Origin: Bradyrhizobiaceae bacterium | GTDB lineage: Bacteria > Pseudomonadota > Alphaproteobacteria > Rhizobiales > Xanthobacteraceae | DNA: 64,000 nucleotides | Assembly (NCBI GenBank): GCA_020853885.1 | Contig: JADYXZ010000017.1 | Coordinates: 186,001 to 250,000 of the forward strand | Direction of reading: 5' to 3' | Part shown: piece by piece, positions 8,695 to 17,051 of the stretch | Layout: every line of letters starts with the position of its first letter | How positions within the stretch are numbered: position 1 is the first letter of the stretch | The notes under the pieces: generated by a model | What the model saw: only the letters and a program-made list of their open reading frames with translations | What the model was told of the DNA's origin: nothing | Databases searched by the model: none | Program-made: the position numbers and the translations under genes

Positions 8695-10686
8695 CTACCA
8701 GCCGCCGCCCCCGCCGCCGCCTCCGCCGCCTCCCGAGCCGCCGCCCCCCGAAAATCCCGACGACCCCGAGGAGGAGGCCGGAACGGCGCTGGCGAACGCG
8801 CCGGTGGCGCTGGCGACGCTGCTCGAGACCGCGCGGCCGAAATCGCTGCCGGACCACGAGCGCCCCGTGTGCCATCGCGCCGGGTAATGTTGCATCGGGT
8901 CCGCCTCGCCCGGATATGCACGGGCGAGCGCCGCAGCGAACGCCTCCGACCACGGCTTCTCCACGTCGAGCGCGACCGCGTAGGGCAGCAGCGCCTCGAA
9001 GCGCTCCGCCGTGATCTCCGGCGCATTCATGTTGAGCCGCGCCGATTCCGCCGTTTCGAGGTAGAGCCGCAGGCCCTCGATCTGGTCCATCACCTTGCGG
9101 CCGATGTCGGTCGGCGCCCGCAAGAGATAGAGAAACAGGCCGTTGAGCGTGGCAAAGCTCAGCACCAGCGCGAACGGCAGCGGATACTCGCCGAGCGTCG
9201 ACAGCAGCGTCGGCAGCATGCCGCTCAATCCGCCGAGATTCTGCACGATCGCGCTGCCCGCGAACCCGATGATCGCAGCGGCGACGATCAACACGAACGC
9301 CGCGCGCAGCAGCGATCCCGTCGTCGTTGCGCGGAACAGCCCCCGCAGCAGCGGAACCAGGAACACGCCGAGCCAGATGCCGCCGAAGGCGATGAAAAAC
9401 AGGATCGCATAGTCGCTCTCACGCAAGCCTCCGAAGAAGAGCACGCCCGTGGCGGCGAGCGCCGTCAGCGCAACACCGCCGAAGAAATAGGCGAGGTTGC
9501 GCCGGAAGAACTTGTCGCGGTTCTCCGTTTCGATGCGCTCGCGAAACTCCTTGCCGATCTTGGCGACCGCCGTGGCGTTTGCCCGCTCGATCGTGGCGGC
9601 GCCGTCCTGCCTATGCACCCAATCGAGGATGGCGCGCTCGCCCGGCGGCAGCGAGCCGGCACCTTCTTTCGGCGTATTGCCGGTCGCCTTCAGCGTCAGC
9701 GTATCTGACTTGTCGTCGAACAGGAGTAGCCCGCGCACGGCGAGCGAGAGCGCCGCCGCCGTGAACGCGCGCCACTGATCGGAGAAGCCCCAGTTGCGGA
9801 TATAGTTGGCGAGCGCGGGCGAGACGCCGTCGGGCGGGTGGAAGAGCGGAATGATCACGCCGCCCTTCGGATCGCGACCCACCGCGGCCCAGGCGAAGCC
9901 GTAGTAGCCGAGCACGAGCAGGAACCCGAGCCCGCCGAGAATCCACCCGCGATTGTCGAGGAAACCGTACCAGATCTGCGTCGTGGCGCTCGGCGGATCG
10001 ACTGCGCCGGGCGGCAATGCCGCGACGATGGTGAAGCCCTCGCGCGGAAAAAGCCTCCGCGTCGTCTCCACGGACAGTGCGCCGTCGGCACCGATTTCGC
10101 CGCGCCAGTTCGTTCCCCGCGCGCCATAGGGGCCGGTATAGGCGGTGAACTTCTCCAGCCGCGCCCCGCCGGGCAGTACGACACGCACCGTCGCCAGCGA
10201 GATCGGAAAGGACCACTCGTTCCCCGTCACATTCCAGTAGAGCTCGGCGCCACCATCGAACCAGCGAAGCTGCCGCCCGGTGGTGTAGATGAATGTGTAG
10301 GTGTAGTCGCCGCGCGGAAGAAACACGTCCTCCCGCCCGGCATAGATGCGGACGCCGTCGCCGCTCCGCCGCGTGAAGTAGGCCTCGGGTCTGCCGTCGC
10401 GCTTCACCTCGACGAGGCGGAAGGTGACCTCGCGCCGCCGGCCGCCCGCGTCGACGAACGTGAGCGGAAAGTCGCGATAGATGCCGCGCTTGATCTCGCG
10501 CCCTTCGGCGCGCACGCGGACCGTCTCGGTGACGTGCAGCGTGCCGTCCTTCTCCACGTGGATGACGGAGTCGAAGCGGTGGATGACTTCCTGCGCGATC
10601 GCTGCGCTGGCGGTGCCCAACCATAAGACGGCGACAGCGCCGGCGAGCGCGAGGCGATTGATGGAAATCGACGATACGGGCGTCAT
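8695..10686 (-). CDS. DUF2207 domain membrane protein
   Basis: Membrane protein of 663 residues with a signal peptide (about 10-33, ending SAAIAQ). A large extracytoplasmic DUF2207 beta domain follows (from EVIHRFDSVIHVEKDG). Membrane segments lie at about 245-265 and 410-520, and an extreme glycine-rich tail ends GGGGGGGGGGGW. Such proteins usually accompany LemA, as here (lemA lies directly upstream). Function unknown; a role in the envelope is inferred. A longer frame opens at 10770, but its first 28 residues (IASEAKQSR...) are translated repeat DNA, so the ATG at 10686 is preferred. Confidence 0.85.
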   Translation of the reverse strand: MTPVSSISINRLALAGAVAVLWLGTASAAIAQEVIHRFDSVIHVEKDGTLHVTETVRVRAEGREIKRGIYRDFPLTFVDAGGRRREVTFRLVEVKRDGRPEAYFTRRSGDGVRIYAGREDVFLPRGDYTYTFIYTTGRQLRWFDGGAELYWNVTGNEWSFPISLATVRVVLPGGARLEKFTAYTGPYGARGTNWRGEIGADGALSVETTRRLFPREGFTIVAALPPGAVDPPSATTQIWYGFLDNRGWILGGLGFLLVLGYYGFAWAAVGRDPKGGVIIPLFHPPDGVSPALANYIRNWGFSDQWRAFTAAALSLAVRGLLLFDDKSDTLTLKATGNTPKEGAGSLPPGERAILDWVHRQDGAATIERANATAVAKIGKEFRERIETENRDKFFRRNLAYFFGGVALTALAATGVLFFGGLRESDYAILFFIAFGGIWLGVFLVPLLRGLFRATTTGSLLRAAFVLIVAAAIIGFAGSAIVQNLGGLSGMLPTLLSTLGEYPLPFALVLSFATLNGLFLYLLRAPTDIGRKVMDQIEGLRLYLETAESARLNMNAPEITAERFEALLPYAVALDVEKPWSEAFAAALARAYPGEADPMQHYPARWHTGRSWSGSDFGRAVSSSVASATGAFASAVPASSSGSSGFSGGGGSGGGGGGGGGGGW

Positions 10687-10765
10687 CGCAAGGAGCGCAG
10701 CGACGAAGCGATCCAGAATGCGCGTGCCGGCCCTGGATTGCTTCGCTTCGCTCGCAATGACGCGT
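10681..10765. repeat. Palindromic repeat, family C
   Basis: An imperfect inverted repeat whose ends read CGTCATCGCAAGGAGC and GCTTCGCTCGCAATGACG. When translated it gives the 'EAKQSR...ALLAMT' string often found as false N-termini in Rhizobiales annotation. Its left end overlaps the chosen start codon of the DUF2207 gene. Confidence 0.8.
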
Positions 10766-10797
10766 CCCATGACTCACCTTTCGCTGACGGTGAGCAC

Positions 10798-11355
10798 CTA
10801 GACCTGCACGCGCGGCACGGCGCGCTCATCGGTATCGGCCAGCTCGAAATACGGCCGCTGTCCGAACCCGAACAGCCGCGCGAGGATGTTGCTCGGCACC
10901 GATTCCACCATCGTGTTCAGGTTGCGCACGGCGCCGTTGTAGTAGCGCCGCGCCATCTGGATTTCGTTCTCCAGGCGGCTCAGTTCCTGCTGCAGCTCGA
11001 GGAAATTCGCGCTCGCCTTCAGGTCGGGATAGGCTTCGGCGACCGCAATCAGCCGTCCGATCAGCCCGGAGAGCGCGCCTTCCGTTTGCGCGCGGCCCTC
11101 CACGTCGTCGGTCGCGAGTGCGCGCGCGGCATTGCGCAGCCTGGTCACTTCCTCGAAGAGCTGCCGCTCGTGGCTCGCGTAGCCCTTCACCGTCTCGACG
11201 AGATTGGGGACGAGGTCGGAGCGCCGCTTGAGCTGCACGTCGATCCCGCTCCATGCTTCGTTCGCCATCTGCCGCGTGCTGACGAGCCGGTTGAACAGGA
11301 GGATCGCATAGAGCGCGACCGCGATGATGACGGCGAGGATGATCCATTCGAGCAT
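10798..11355 (-). CDS. lemA: LemA family protein
   Basis: A 185-residue LemA protein: one N-terminal membrane helix (about 4-23, IILAVIIAVALYAILLF) and a cytoplasmic four-helix coil. The family signature is visible in RSDLVPNLVETVKGY (about 46-60), in EAYPDLKASANFLELQ and in the C-terminal YNGAVRNLNTMVESVPSNILA. The molecular role of LemA is not established. Pairing with a DUF2207 protein directly downstream is a recurrent arrangement, so the two probably work together. The DUF559 inverted-repeat module ends a few bases upstream of its start codon. Confidence 0.92.
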   Translation of the reverse strand: MLEWIILAVIIAVALYAILLFNRLVSTRQMANEAWSGIDVQLKRRSDLVPNLVETVKGYASHERQLFEEVTRLRNAARALATDDVEGRAQTEGALSGLIGRLIAVAEAYPDLKASANFLELQQELSRLENEIQMARRYYNGAVRNLNTMVESVPSNILARLFGFGQRPYFELADTDERAVPRVQV

Positions 11356-11370
11356 GGCCGGAATCTGTTT

Positions 11371-11850
11371 CTACCCTCCCCTGGAAGGGGAGGGTCGGCG
11401 CACGAAGCGCGCCGGGGTGGGGTGATCAGATTCGATGGGTTTGCGTCGACGTTTATGTTTCAATCGTGTGGGCTCAGCTTCAATCGAACCGTAGATCGAC
11501 TCGAAAACTGCGGCAACAACTCCATCAAGATTGCTAACAATGTCGCTGTTCCAAAAGCGGAGAACACGAAAGCCTTGTTGCTCCAGCCAAAGCGTCCGCG
11601 ACTTGTCATGGCGAATATTAGGTTCGTTGCCATGTTGGGAGCCGTCCACCTCGACGATAAGTCGGGCTGCCATACACGCGAAATCGACGATGTAAGGTCC
11701 AATCGAAACTTGCCGCCTGAAATGACTGCCTTCGATAGGCATTCGACGCAATCGTCGCCATAGGCGGACCTCCGCCACGGTTAAATTCTCCCGAAGGCGG
11801 CGGGCGGTGCCTCTTCTCAACCGAGCCACCGATCGCGTTTGAGCTGCCAT
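11371..11850 (-). CDS. DUF559 (PD-(D/E)XK / Vsr-like) endonuclease-family protein
   Basis: A 159-residue protein with the whole DUF559 pattern: a basic N-terminal helix, EVRLWRRLR (27-35), FRRQVSIGPYIVDFAC (44-59) with D56, LIVEVDGSQH (64-73) with E67 and D69, a D..R motif (82-85), and GFRVLRFWNSDI (93-104). This fold is related to very-short-patch-repair endonucleases, and D56/E67/D69 are the likely metal ligands. Target and role are unknown. The C-terminus (SDHPTPARFVRRPSPSRGG) is the translated left inverted repeat. A TTG at 11856 is an alternative start, but the ATG is preferred. Confidence 0.85.
   Translation of the reverse strand: MAAQTRSVARLRRGTARRLRENLTVAEVRLWRRLRRMPIEGSHFRRQVSIGPYIVDFACMAARLIVEVDGSQHGNEPNIRHDKSRTLWLEQQGFRVLRFWNSDIVSNLDGVVAAVFESIYGSIEAEPTRLKHKRRRKPIESDHPTPARFVRRPSPSRGG
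11374..11426. repeat. Left inverted repeat of the DUF559 module
   Basis: Reads CCCTCCCCTGGAAGGGGAGG, then a GC-rich hairpin (CGGCGCACGAAGCGCGCCG), then GGGTGGGGTGAT. The first part is itself a palindrome. It matches the reverse complement of 11855-11907 except in the middle hairpin. It encodes the last 18 or so residues of the DUF559 protein. Confidence 0.85.
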
Positions 11851-11854
11851 GCGC

Positions 11855-11907
11855 AATCACCCCACCCCGCCGCCTTCGGCGGCGACCCTCCCCTTCCAGG
11901 GGAGGGT
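11855..11907. repeat. Right inverted repeat of the DUF559 module
   Basis: Reads AATCACCCCACCCCGCCGCC, a TTCGGCGGCG hairpin, then ACCCTCCCCTTCCAGGGGAG. It is the inverted partner of 11374-11426, with the middle hairpin replaced by a different but still self-complementary sequence, a sign that pairing is kept while sequence drifts. Confidence 0.85.
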
Positions 11908-11926
11908 CAGGGGCATATCTTAGGGC

Positions 11927-12526
11927 TCAATTCCCCAAATCCGCCATCCGGACCACGGTCGCGAACCGGTCGGCGAGCTCGGCCAGCGCCGCACGATGCA
12001 CGGCAGCGGCAGAGATCGCGTCGCCGCCGAGCGGGTCGGGCAGGTCGCGCGTCGTGCAGGCGTCGGCAACCACCGTGGTGCGCCAGCCGTGGTCGAGTGC
12101 CGCGCGCGCCGTCGAGCTCACGCACAGATGCGTCATGAATCCGGCAAGCACGAGGGACTGCCGTTGCGCCGCCTGCAGCGCAAGGTGCAGCGGCGTCCGC
12201 GCGAACGCGTTCGGCAACTCTTTCTCGATGATCTTCTCACCGGCCGCCGGCGCCGCCTTCGGATGGATCTGGAACATCTTGCCCAGCGGATCGAACAATC
12301 CGCCCGCCCGCCCGCGGTGTACGACGTGGATCACCGGAGCGCCCGCCTTGCGCGCGAGTTCGAGCAGCCGCCCGATCGCGTCGAGCGCCGCATCGACGTC
12401 GTGCAGCGGAACCCTGCCGTCGACGTACTCGCACTGCGCGTCGATGATGACGACCGTGGATTCCGCGAGCGGCGTGGTCGCACCGCTGGCGCCCGCCATT
12501 TGCAGCAATGTCCTGGGAGCGTGCAT
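11927..12526 (-). CDS. Isochorismatase-family cysteine hydrolase
   Basis: A 199-residue hydrolase of the isochorismatase-like superfamily. The catalytic aspartate lies in VVIIDAQ (about 24-30), a lysine in EKELPNAF is the probable middle triad member, and the nucleophilic cysteine is in GFMTHLCVSSTAR, preceded by the typical cis-peptide region. Substrate cannot be assigned; nicotinamidase-like and other amidase members look alike at this level. The start at 12526 (MHAPRTLL) is chosen over one at 12592, which would add an unlikely 22-residue leader. It lies about 100 bases downstream of glyQ. Confidence 0.88.
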   Translation of the reverse strand: MHAPRTLLQMAGASGATTPLAESTVVIIDAQCEYVDGRVPLHDVDAALDAIGRLLELARKAGAPVIHVVHRGRAGGLFDPLGKMFQIHPKAAPAAGEKIIEKELPNAFARTPLHLALQAAQRQSLVLAGFMTHLCVSSTARAALDHGWRTTVVADACTTRDLPDPLGGDAISAAAVHRAALAELADRFATVVRMADLGN

Positions 12527-12628
12527 GGGACGGCGTCCTATCAGCGAATTGTGGCCCCGCCAGTGAAAATTCGTGATCGTAAAAAATTTCAACGCGACGA
12601 TTAACGCAAGCTTTCGTCGAAACCCGCG

Positions 12629-13546
12629 TTAGGCGCCGCCTGCCTCCGTCTGCAACCATGCCGCGCCGCACGCTTTCGCCAGCTCGCGCACGCGCAGGAT
12701 GTAGCTCTGCCGTTCCGTCACCGAAATCACGCCGCGCGCATCCAGCAAATTGAACACATGGCTCGCTTTGATGCACTGGTCGTAGGCGGGCAGCGCAAGA
12801 AGATGTCGCCCGTCCTTCTCGCCGGCTGCAAGCAGGCGCTTGCACTCCTCTTCGGCGTCCTTGAAATGGCGCAGCAGCGTGTCGACGTCGGCAAACTCGA
12901 AGTTGTACCGGGAATATTCTTGCTCGGCCTGCCGGAACACGTCGCCGTAGGTGACCTTCTCCACCCCCTCGCGTCCATTGAAATTCAAATCGAATACGTT
13001 CTCCACGCCCTGCACGTACATGGCGAGGCGCTCGAGCCCGTAGGTGAGCTCGCCGGAGACCGGCGCGCATTCGAAGCCGGCGACCTGCTGGAAATACGTG
13101 AACTGCGACACCTCCATCCCGTCGCACCAGCATTCCCAGCCGAGGCCCCAGGCGCCGAGCGTCGGGCTCTCCCAGTCGTCCTCGACGAAGCGGATGTCGT
13201 GCACCGTGCGGTCGATGCCGATCGCCTCGAGCGAGCGCAGGTAAAGATCCTGCAGATCGTCGGGCGAAGGCTTCAGGATCACCTGATACTGATAATAGTG
13301 CTGCAGCCGGTTCGGGTTCTCGCCGTAGCGTCCATCTTTGGGACGCCGCGACGGCTGCACATAGGCGGCCTTCCACGGCCGCGGCCCGAGCGCGCGCAAG
13401 GTCGTCGCCGGGTGAAAGGTGCCCGCACCCACCTCCATGTCGTAGGGCTGCAGGATCACGCAGCCCTGCTCCGCCCAGAAGCGCTGCAGCGTCAGGATCA
13501 GCCCCTGAAAGGAGCGCGTCGGGCTGAGGGGATCGGTGTTTTTCAT
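12629..13546 (-). CDS. glyQ: Glycine--tRNA ligase alpha subunit
   Basis: Catalytic alpha subunit of bacterial glycyl-tRNA synthetase, 305 residues. Recognised by [20 protein letters not shown] near the N-terminus, [19 protein letters not shown], the class II motif region [20 protein letters not shown] and [15 protein letters not shown]. It partners GlyS, encoded about 4 kb downstream on the same strand. A large repeat block separates it from macB upstream, so it probably has its own promoter in 13547-13615. Confidence 0.97.
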   Translation of the reverse strand: MKNTDPLSPTRSFQGLILTLQRFWAEQGCVILQPYDMEVGAGTFHPATTLRALGPRPWKAAYVQPSRRPKDGRYGENPNRLQHYYQYQVILKPSPDDLQDLYLRSLEAIGIDRTVHDIRFVEDDWESPTLGAWGLGWECWCDGMEVSQFTYFQQVAGFECAPVSGELTYGLERLAMYVQGVENVFDLNFNGREGVEKVTYGDVFRQAEQEYSRYNFEFADVDTLLRHFKDAEEECKRLLAAGEKDGRHLLALPAYDQCIKASHVFNLLDARGVISVTERQSYILRVRELAKACGAAWLQTEAGGA

Positions 13547-13615
13547 GGAGAAGGCCGGGAAAGCGCCGCGACCCTAGGGACGGGCAGAGGCGAAATCAAG
13601 TTGCGCTTTCAGGGC

Positions 13616-13827
13616 CTCATCCTTCGAGACGCCCGCCTTCGCGTTGCTTCGGCGGGCTCCTCAGGATGAGGCTAAACAAAAATCGCCTCATGGTGAGGAG
13701 CGCCGCATTCTTCTGCCCTCATCCTGAGGAGCCGCGCACGCAAGTCGGCTGTTGCCGACTTGCGCGATTAAACATACCGATCTCGGGCGTGCCCGAGATC
13801 GGTGCGCGGCGTCTCGAAGGATGAGGG
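13616..13827. repeat. Composite palindromic repeat block, family B
   Basis: About 212 bases bounded by CTCATCCTTCGAGACGCC and its inverse GGCGTCTCGAAGGATGAGG. Inside lie another CTCATCCTGAGGAG arm, a CTCAGGATGAGG arm, and a separate hairpin CAAGTCGGCTGTTGCCGACTTG followed by CCGATCTCGGGCGTGCCCGAGATCGG. It lies between macB and glyQ on the transcribed strand. Confidence 0.85.
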
Positions 13828-13831
13828 TGGA

Positions 13832-15835
13832 TCACTCGTAAGCCAGCGCCGCCACCGGGTCCATGTGCGCGGCCTTGCGCGCGGGCAGGTAGCCGAACAG
13901 GAGCCCGGTCAGGAACGCGCAGGAGAAGGCGAGGGCGGCCGGCAGCACCGACAGCGACACCGCGATTCCGAACCACTGGCAGAGGAGCGCGACCCCGATC
14001 CCGAGCGCGACCCCGACAATGCCGCCGATCCCGCACACCACCATCGCCTCGGTGTTGAACTGCAGCAGGATATTCCCCCGGCGCGCGCCGGTGGCCATGC
14101 GCACGCCGATCTCGCGCGTCCGTTCGGTGACGCTGACGAGCATGATGTTCATGACGCCGATGCCGCCGACGAGCAGCGAGATCGCCGCCACCGAGCCGAG
14201 CAGGATCGTGAGCGTCTGCTGCGTCGCGACCGCCGTCTCCAGGATCGAGGCGGTGTTGCGGAGGCGGAAGTCCTCGGCGCGGTGCCGCTCGATCAATCGC
14301 GTCTTGATCGCCTCCTCGGTCTCCGCGATGCGCCCGACGTCCTCGATATAGACCGTGACGGAGTTCACGAAGCGCCGGCCGAAGATGCGCATGTAGCCGG
14401 TGGAGAGCGGCATCAGCACCACGTCGTCCTGATCCGAGCCCCAAGGCGTCGCGCCGCGCTTCGCCAGCACGCCGACCACCTCGAACGGCACGTTGCGCAC
14501 GAGCACGTATTTTCCGACCGGGCTGTCGCCGTTCGGAAAGAGATTCTGCACGACCGTTTGCCCGAGCACGACCACCGGCGCGTAGCTGCGCACATCTTCC
14601 TGCGAGAACATGCTGCCCTCGGTCAGCGCCCAGTCGCGCGCCCTCGTATAGCCCGGCCACGCGCCCTGGATCGACGTCTGGTAATCGATATTGCCGAACC
14701 GCACCGTCGCCCGCGACGAGCGCTCGGGCGAGACGATCGACACGTTCTCAAGCTCCGCGATCGCCGCCGCGTCTTCCTCGACGAGGCTCGCATTGTCGCC
14801 GGTGGTGCGGATCGCCGGCCCGCCCGGCCGCACGACGAGCAGGTTCGTGCCCATCGCCGAGATGCGCTCCAGCACCTGTTGCCGGCTGCCGTCGCCGATC
14901 GCGAGCATCGCCACCACCGCGGCGACGCCGATCACGACGCCGAGCAGCGTCAGCGCCGTGCGGAAGACGTTCGTCCGCATCGAGTGCAGCGCCATCTTCG
15001 TCGCTTCCACGAGATCGGGCAGCAGCCGGTTGCGCGCGTCGAGCGAGACCGCGCGCACAGCGGGCGTCGGGGCAGGCGAGGCGGCTTCGTTGCGCTCGTC
15101 CGACACGATGCGCCCGTCCGCGATCCGGATGATGCGCCGTGCGTTCGCCGCAACGCCCGGATCGTGGGTGATGAGCAGCACTGTGTGGCCGCCGGCGTTC
15201 AGCTCCTTCAGCAGCGCCAGCACCTCCTCGCCGGAGCGGCTGTCGAGCGCGCCGGTCGGCTCGTCGGCGAGAATGACCTGCGCGTCGTTGATCAGCGCGC
15301 GCGCGATCGAGACGCGCTGCTGCTGGCCGCCGGAAAGCTCGGGCGGCCGGTGCTCGCTGCGGTCGCCGAGGCCGAGCCGCGCGAGCAGCGCATGCGCCCG
15401 CTCCATCCGCTCGCGCCGCGGCCTGCCCGCATAGATCGCGGGAATTTCCACGTTCTCCGCCGCGGTGATCGTCGGCAGCAGGTTGAAGCGTTGGAACACG
15501 AAGCCGAAGGTGCGCGAGCGCAACGCGGCAAGCTCGTCCGGCGACAGGAACGCAACGTCGTGCCCGGCGACCCGGTAGCTGCCGTCCGTCGGCGTGTCGA
15601 GACAGCCGAGGATGTTCATGAGCGTCGATTTGCCGGAGCCGGACGGTCCCATGATCGCGACGAACTCGCCCGCTTCGATCGAGAGCGACACGCCGTCGAG
15701 GGCGCGCACGACCGTATCCCCACCGGGGAAGAAGCGCCGCACGTTTTCGAGCTCGATCAGCGCCGGCCCGTCCGCCGCCGCGGCGAGTGCGGGCTTCTGC
15801 GCGATGATCTCCTGCGGGCGCGCCGGCCGGTTCAC
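13832..15835 (-). CDS. macB: MacB-type ABC transporter, fused ATPase and permease
   Basis: Inner-membrane component of a tripartite MacAB exporter, 667 residues. The ATPase domain (about 25-245) has Walker A GPSGSGKST, the ABC signature LSGGQQQR and Walker B VILADEPTGALD. The permease part has one helix after the ATPase (ALTLLGVVIGVAAVVAML), a large periplasmic MacB-PCD domain, then three helices of the FtsX fold ending near VAALAYE. The GTG start at 15835 lies two bases after the macA stop, implying coupled translation. A longer frame upstream is macA read out of frame. No TolC-like gene is in the window. Substrate (macrolide, peptide or other) is unknown. Confidence 0.93.
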   Translation of the reverse strand: MNRPARPQEIIAQKPALAAAADGPALIELENVRRFFPGGDTVVRALDGVSLSIEAGEFVAIMGPSGSGKSTLMNILGCLDTPTDGSYRVAGHDVAFLSPDELAALRSRTFGFVFQRFNLLPTITAAENVEIPAIYAGRPRRERMERAHALLARLGLGDRSEHRPPELSGGQQQRVSIARALINDAQVILADEPTGALDSRSGEEVLALLKELNAGGHTVLLITHDPGVAANARRIIRIADGRIVSDERNEAASPAPTPAVRAVSLDARNRLLPDLVEATKMALHSMRTNVFRTALTLLGVVIGVAAVVAMLAIGDGSRQQVLERISAMGTNLLVVRPGGPAIRTTGDNASLVEEDAAAIAELENVSIVSPERSSRATVRFGNIDYQTSIQGAWPGYTRARDWALTEGSMFSQEDVRSYAPVVVLGQTVVQNLFPNGDSPVGKYVLVRNVPFEVVGVLAKRGATPWGSDQDDVVLMPLSTGYMRIFGRRFVNSVTVYIEDVGRIAETEEAIKTRLIERHRAEDFRLRNTASILETAVATQQTLTILLGSVAAISLLVGGIGVMNIMLVSVTERTREIGVRMATGARRGNILLQFNTEAMVVCGIGGIVGVALGIGVALLCQWFGIAVSLSVLPAALAFSCAFLTGLLFGYLPARKAAHMDPVAALAYE

Positions 15836-15837
15836 GC

Positions 15838-17037
15838 TCAGAATCCCTTGAAGCGGATGGCGGTCGGGCCTTTCTGTGCGCCCGCTGCTTCGGCGGTGCC
15901 GAGGACGACGCGCTCGCCGGGCTTGAGCCCTTCCTTCACTTCGCCGAGCTGCCGGTTCGACAGGCCGATCTGCACGCGGCGGGTCTCGATCTGGTCGCCG
16001 TTCATCACCCGCACAACGTAGTTGCCTTCGCCGCCGCGCGGGGCGGGGCGCAGCGCCGCCATCGGCACGACCGGCACGTTCTCCGCCTTGCCGAGCAGGA
16101 AGAACACCTGCGCCGTCATGCTGGTCATCAGCAGCCGGTCCTTGTTCGGCACGTCGATCAGCACGTTGTAGAGCACGACGTCGTTCACCGTCTCCGGCGT
16201 GGGATAGATCTGCGCCACCTCCGCCTGGAAGCGGCGGTCGGGCATGCCGAGCGTGGTGAAATAGACGGGCATGCCCGTCTTGATGCGCGGGATGTCCGCC
16301 TCCGCCACCTGCGCCCACACGGTCATGGTGTCGAGATCGGCGATCCGCACGATCAGGGGCGCCGTCTGGTTCGCGTTCAGCGTCTGGCCCTCATAGGCGA
16401 TCTGCTGCACGATGGTGCCCGCCATCGGCGCGTAGATTTTCGTGTAGCCGAGATTGGCCTCGTCGCCCTTGAGCGTCGCCGTGGTCTGATCGATCTGCGC
16501 GCGCAAGGCGTTGATCTTGCCCTCGGTGATGCGCATCGTCGCGGCGGCGGCTTCTGCCGCGTCCTTGCTCGTCGCGTTCGTCCGCAGCAATTGCTGGCCT
16601 CGCTCGTTGCGCGCCCGGTCGAGCACGAGTTGCGCTTCCGATTGCGCGAGCTGCGCCTTCAGGTTCTCGATCTGCGCCCGGTTCGCAAGCACGCGCATCT
16701 GATAGACGGTCGGGTCGATCTCGGCGAGCAATTGGCCCTCGGCGACGATATCGCCGATCTCCACATGCACCTTGCGCAACTGGCCCGACACCTGCGTGCC
16801 GACGTCGACGAAGGTCTTCGGCTTGATCGAGGCGAGCGCCGTCACGGTGCGCTCGACGTCGCCGGTCGCAACGACCTCGGTGCGGATCGCGGCCTGCGGC
16901 GCGGCCGCCGGTCCGAAATAGAAGGATGCGAGGCCCAGCCCGACGGCGGCAGCGACAAGGGCGGGCGCGATCCAGCGCCGCGAGCCGCGCGCGCGCCTCG
17001 CCAGTTTCGGTCCTGGGTCTTCCGTTCGCTGCAACAT
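15838..17037 (-). CDS. macA: MacA-type periplasmic adaptor (HlyD family)
   Basis: Membrane fusion protein of 399 residues. It has one N-terminal membrane helix (about 24-44), a biotinyl-lipoyl half-motif (VDVGTQVSGQLRKVHVEIGD), a coiled-coil hairpin (about 105-190, rich in A, Q, E and R), the second lipoyl half (IYAPMAGTIVQQIAYEGQT), then beta-barrel and membrane-proximal domains. It would couple MacB to an outer-membrane channel. It is second to last of a seven-gene minus-strand run starting at 20217. Confidence 0.92.
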   Translation of the reverse strand: MLQRTEDPGPKLARRARGSRRWIAPALVAAAVGLGLASFYFGPAAAPQAAIRTEVVATGDVERTVTALASIKPKTFVDVGTQVSGQLRKVHVEIGDIVAEGQLLAEIDPTVYQMRVLANRAQIENLKAQLAQSEAQLVLDRARNERGQQLLRTNATSKDAAEAAAATMRITEGKINALRAQIDQTTATLKGDEANLGYTKIYAPMAGTIVQQIAYEGQTLNANQTAPLIVRIADLDTMTVWAQVAEADIPRIKTGMPVYFTTLGMPDRRFQAEVAQIYPTPETVNDVVLYNVLIDVPNKDRLLMTSMTAQVFFLLGKAENVPVVPMAALRPAPRGGEGNYVVRVMNGDQIETRRVQIGLSNRQLGEVKEGLKPGERVVLGTAEAAGAQKGPTAIRFKGF

Positions 17038-17051
17038 GGTGTTGCTGCCTT

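Larger units (their letters stand above)
11374..11907 (-). mobile_element. Inverted-repeat-bounded module carrying a DUF559 nuclease gene
   Basis: A 534-base unit bounded by two inverted repeats of about 53 bases (11374-11426 and 11855-11907) with one gene between them. The repeats themselves contain palindromes. The gene runs through the left repeat and stops immediately outside it, and the other repeat begins just before the start codon. The unit sits between two otherwise linked genes (isochorismatase-like and lemA). I infer a compact mobile or formerly mobile element; no target-site duplication could be shown with confidence. Confidence 0.55.

Noticed and set aside
8695..8750. The CCGCCGCCGCC-rich run as a tandem DNA repeat
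   Set aside because: It is the coding sequence for the glycine-rich tail of the DUF2207 protein, a usual feature of that family.
11460..11702. An 80-codon minus-strand frame inside the DUF559 module
   Set aside because: Overlaps the DUF559 gene in another frame and has no protein-like pattern.
13802..16021. A 739-codon plus-strand frame opposite macB
   Set aside because: Mirror frame of the transporter gene; also runs through a repeat block.
13832..16318. A longer 828-codon reading of macB
   Set aside because: The first 161 codons are macA read out of frame; the GTG two bases after the macA stop gives the normal MacB length.
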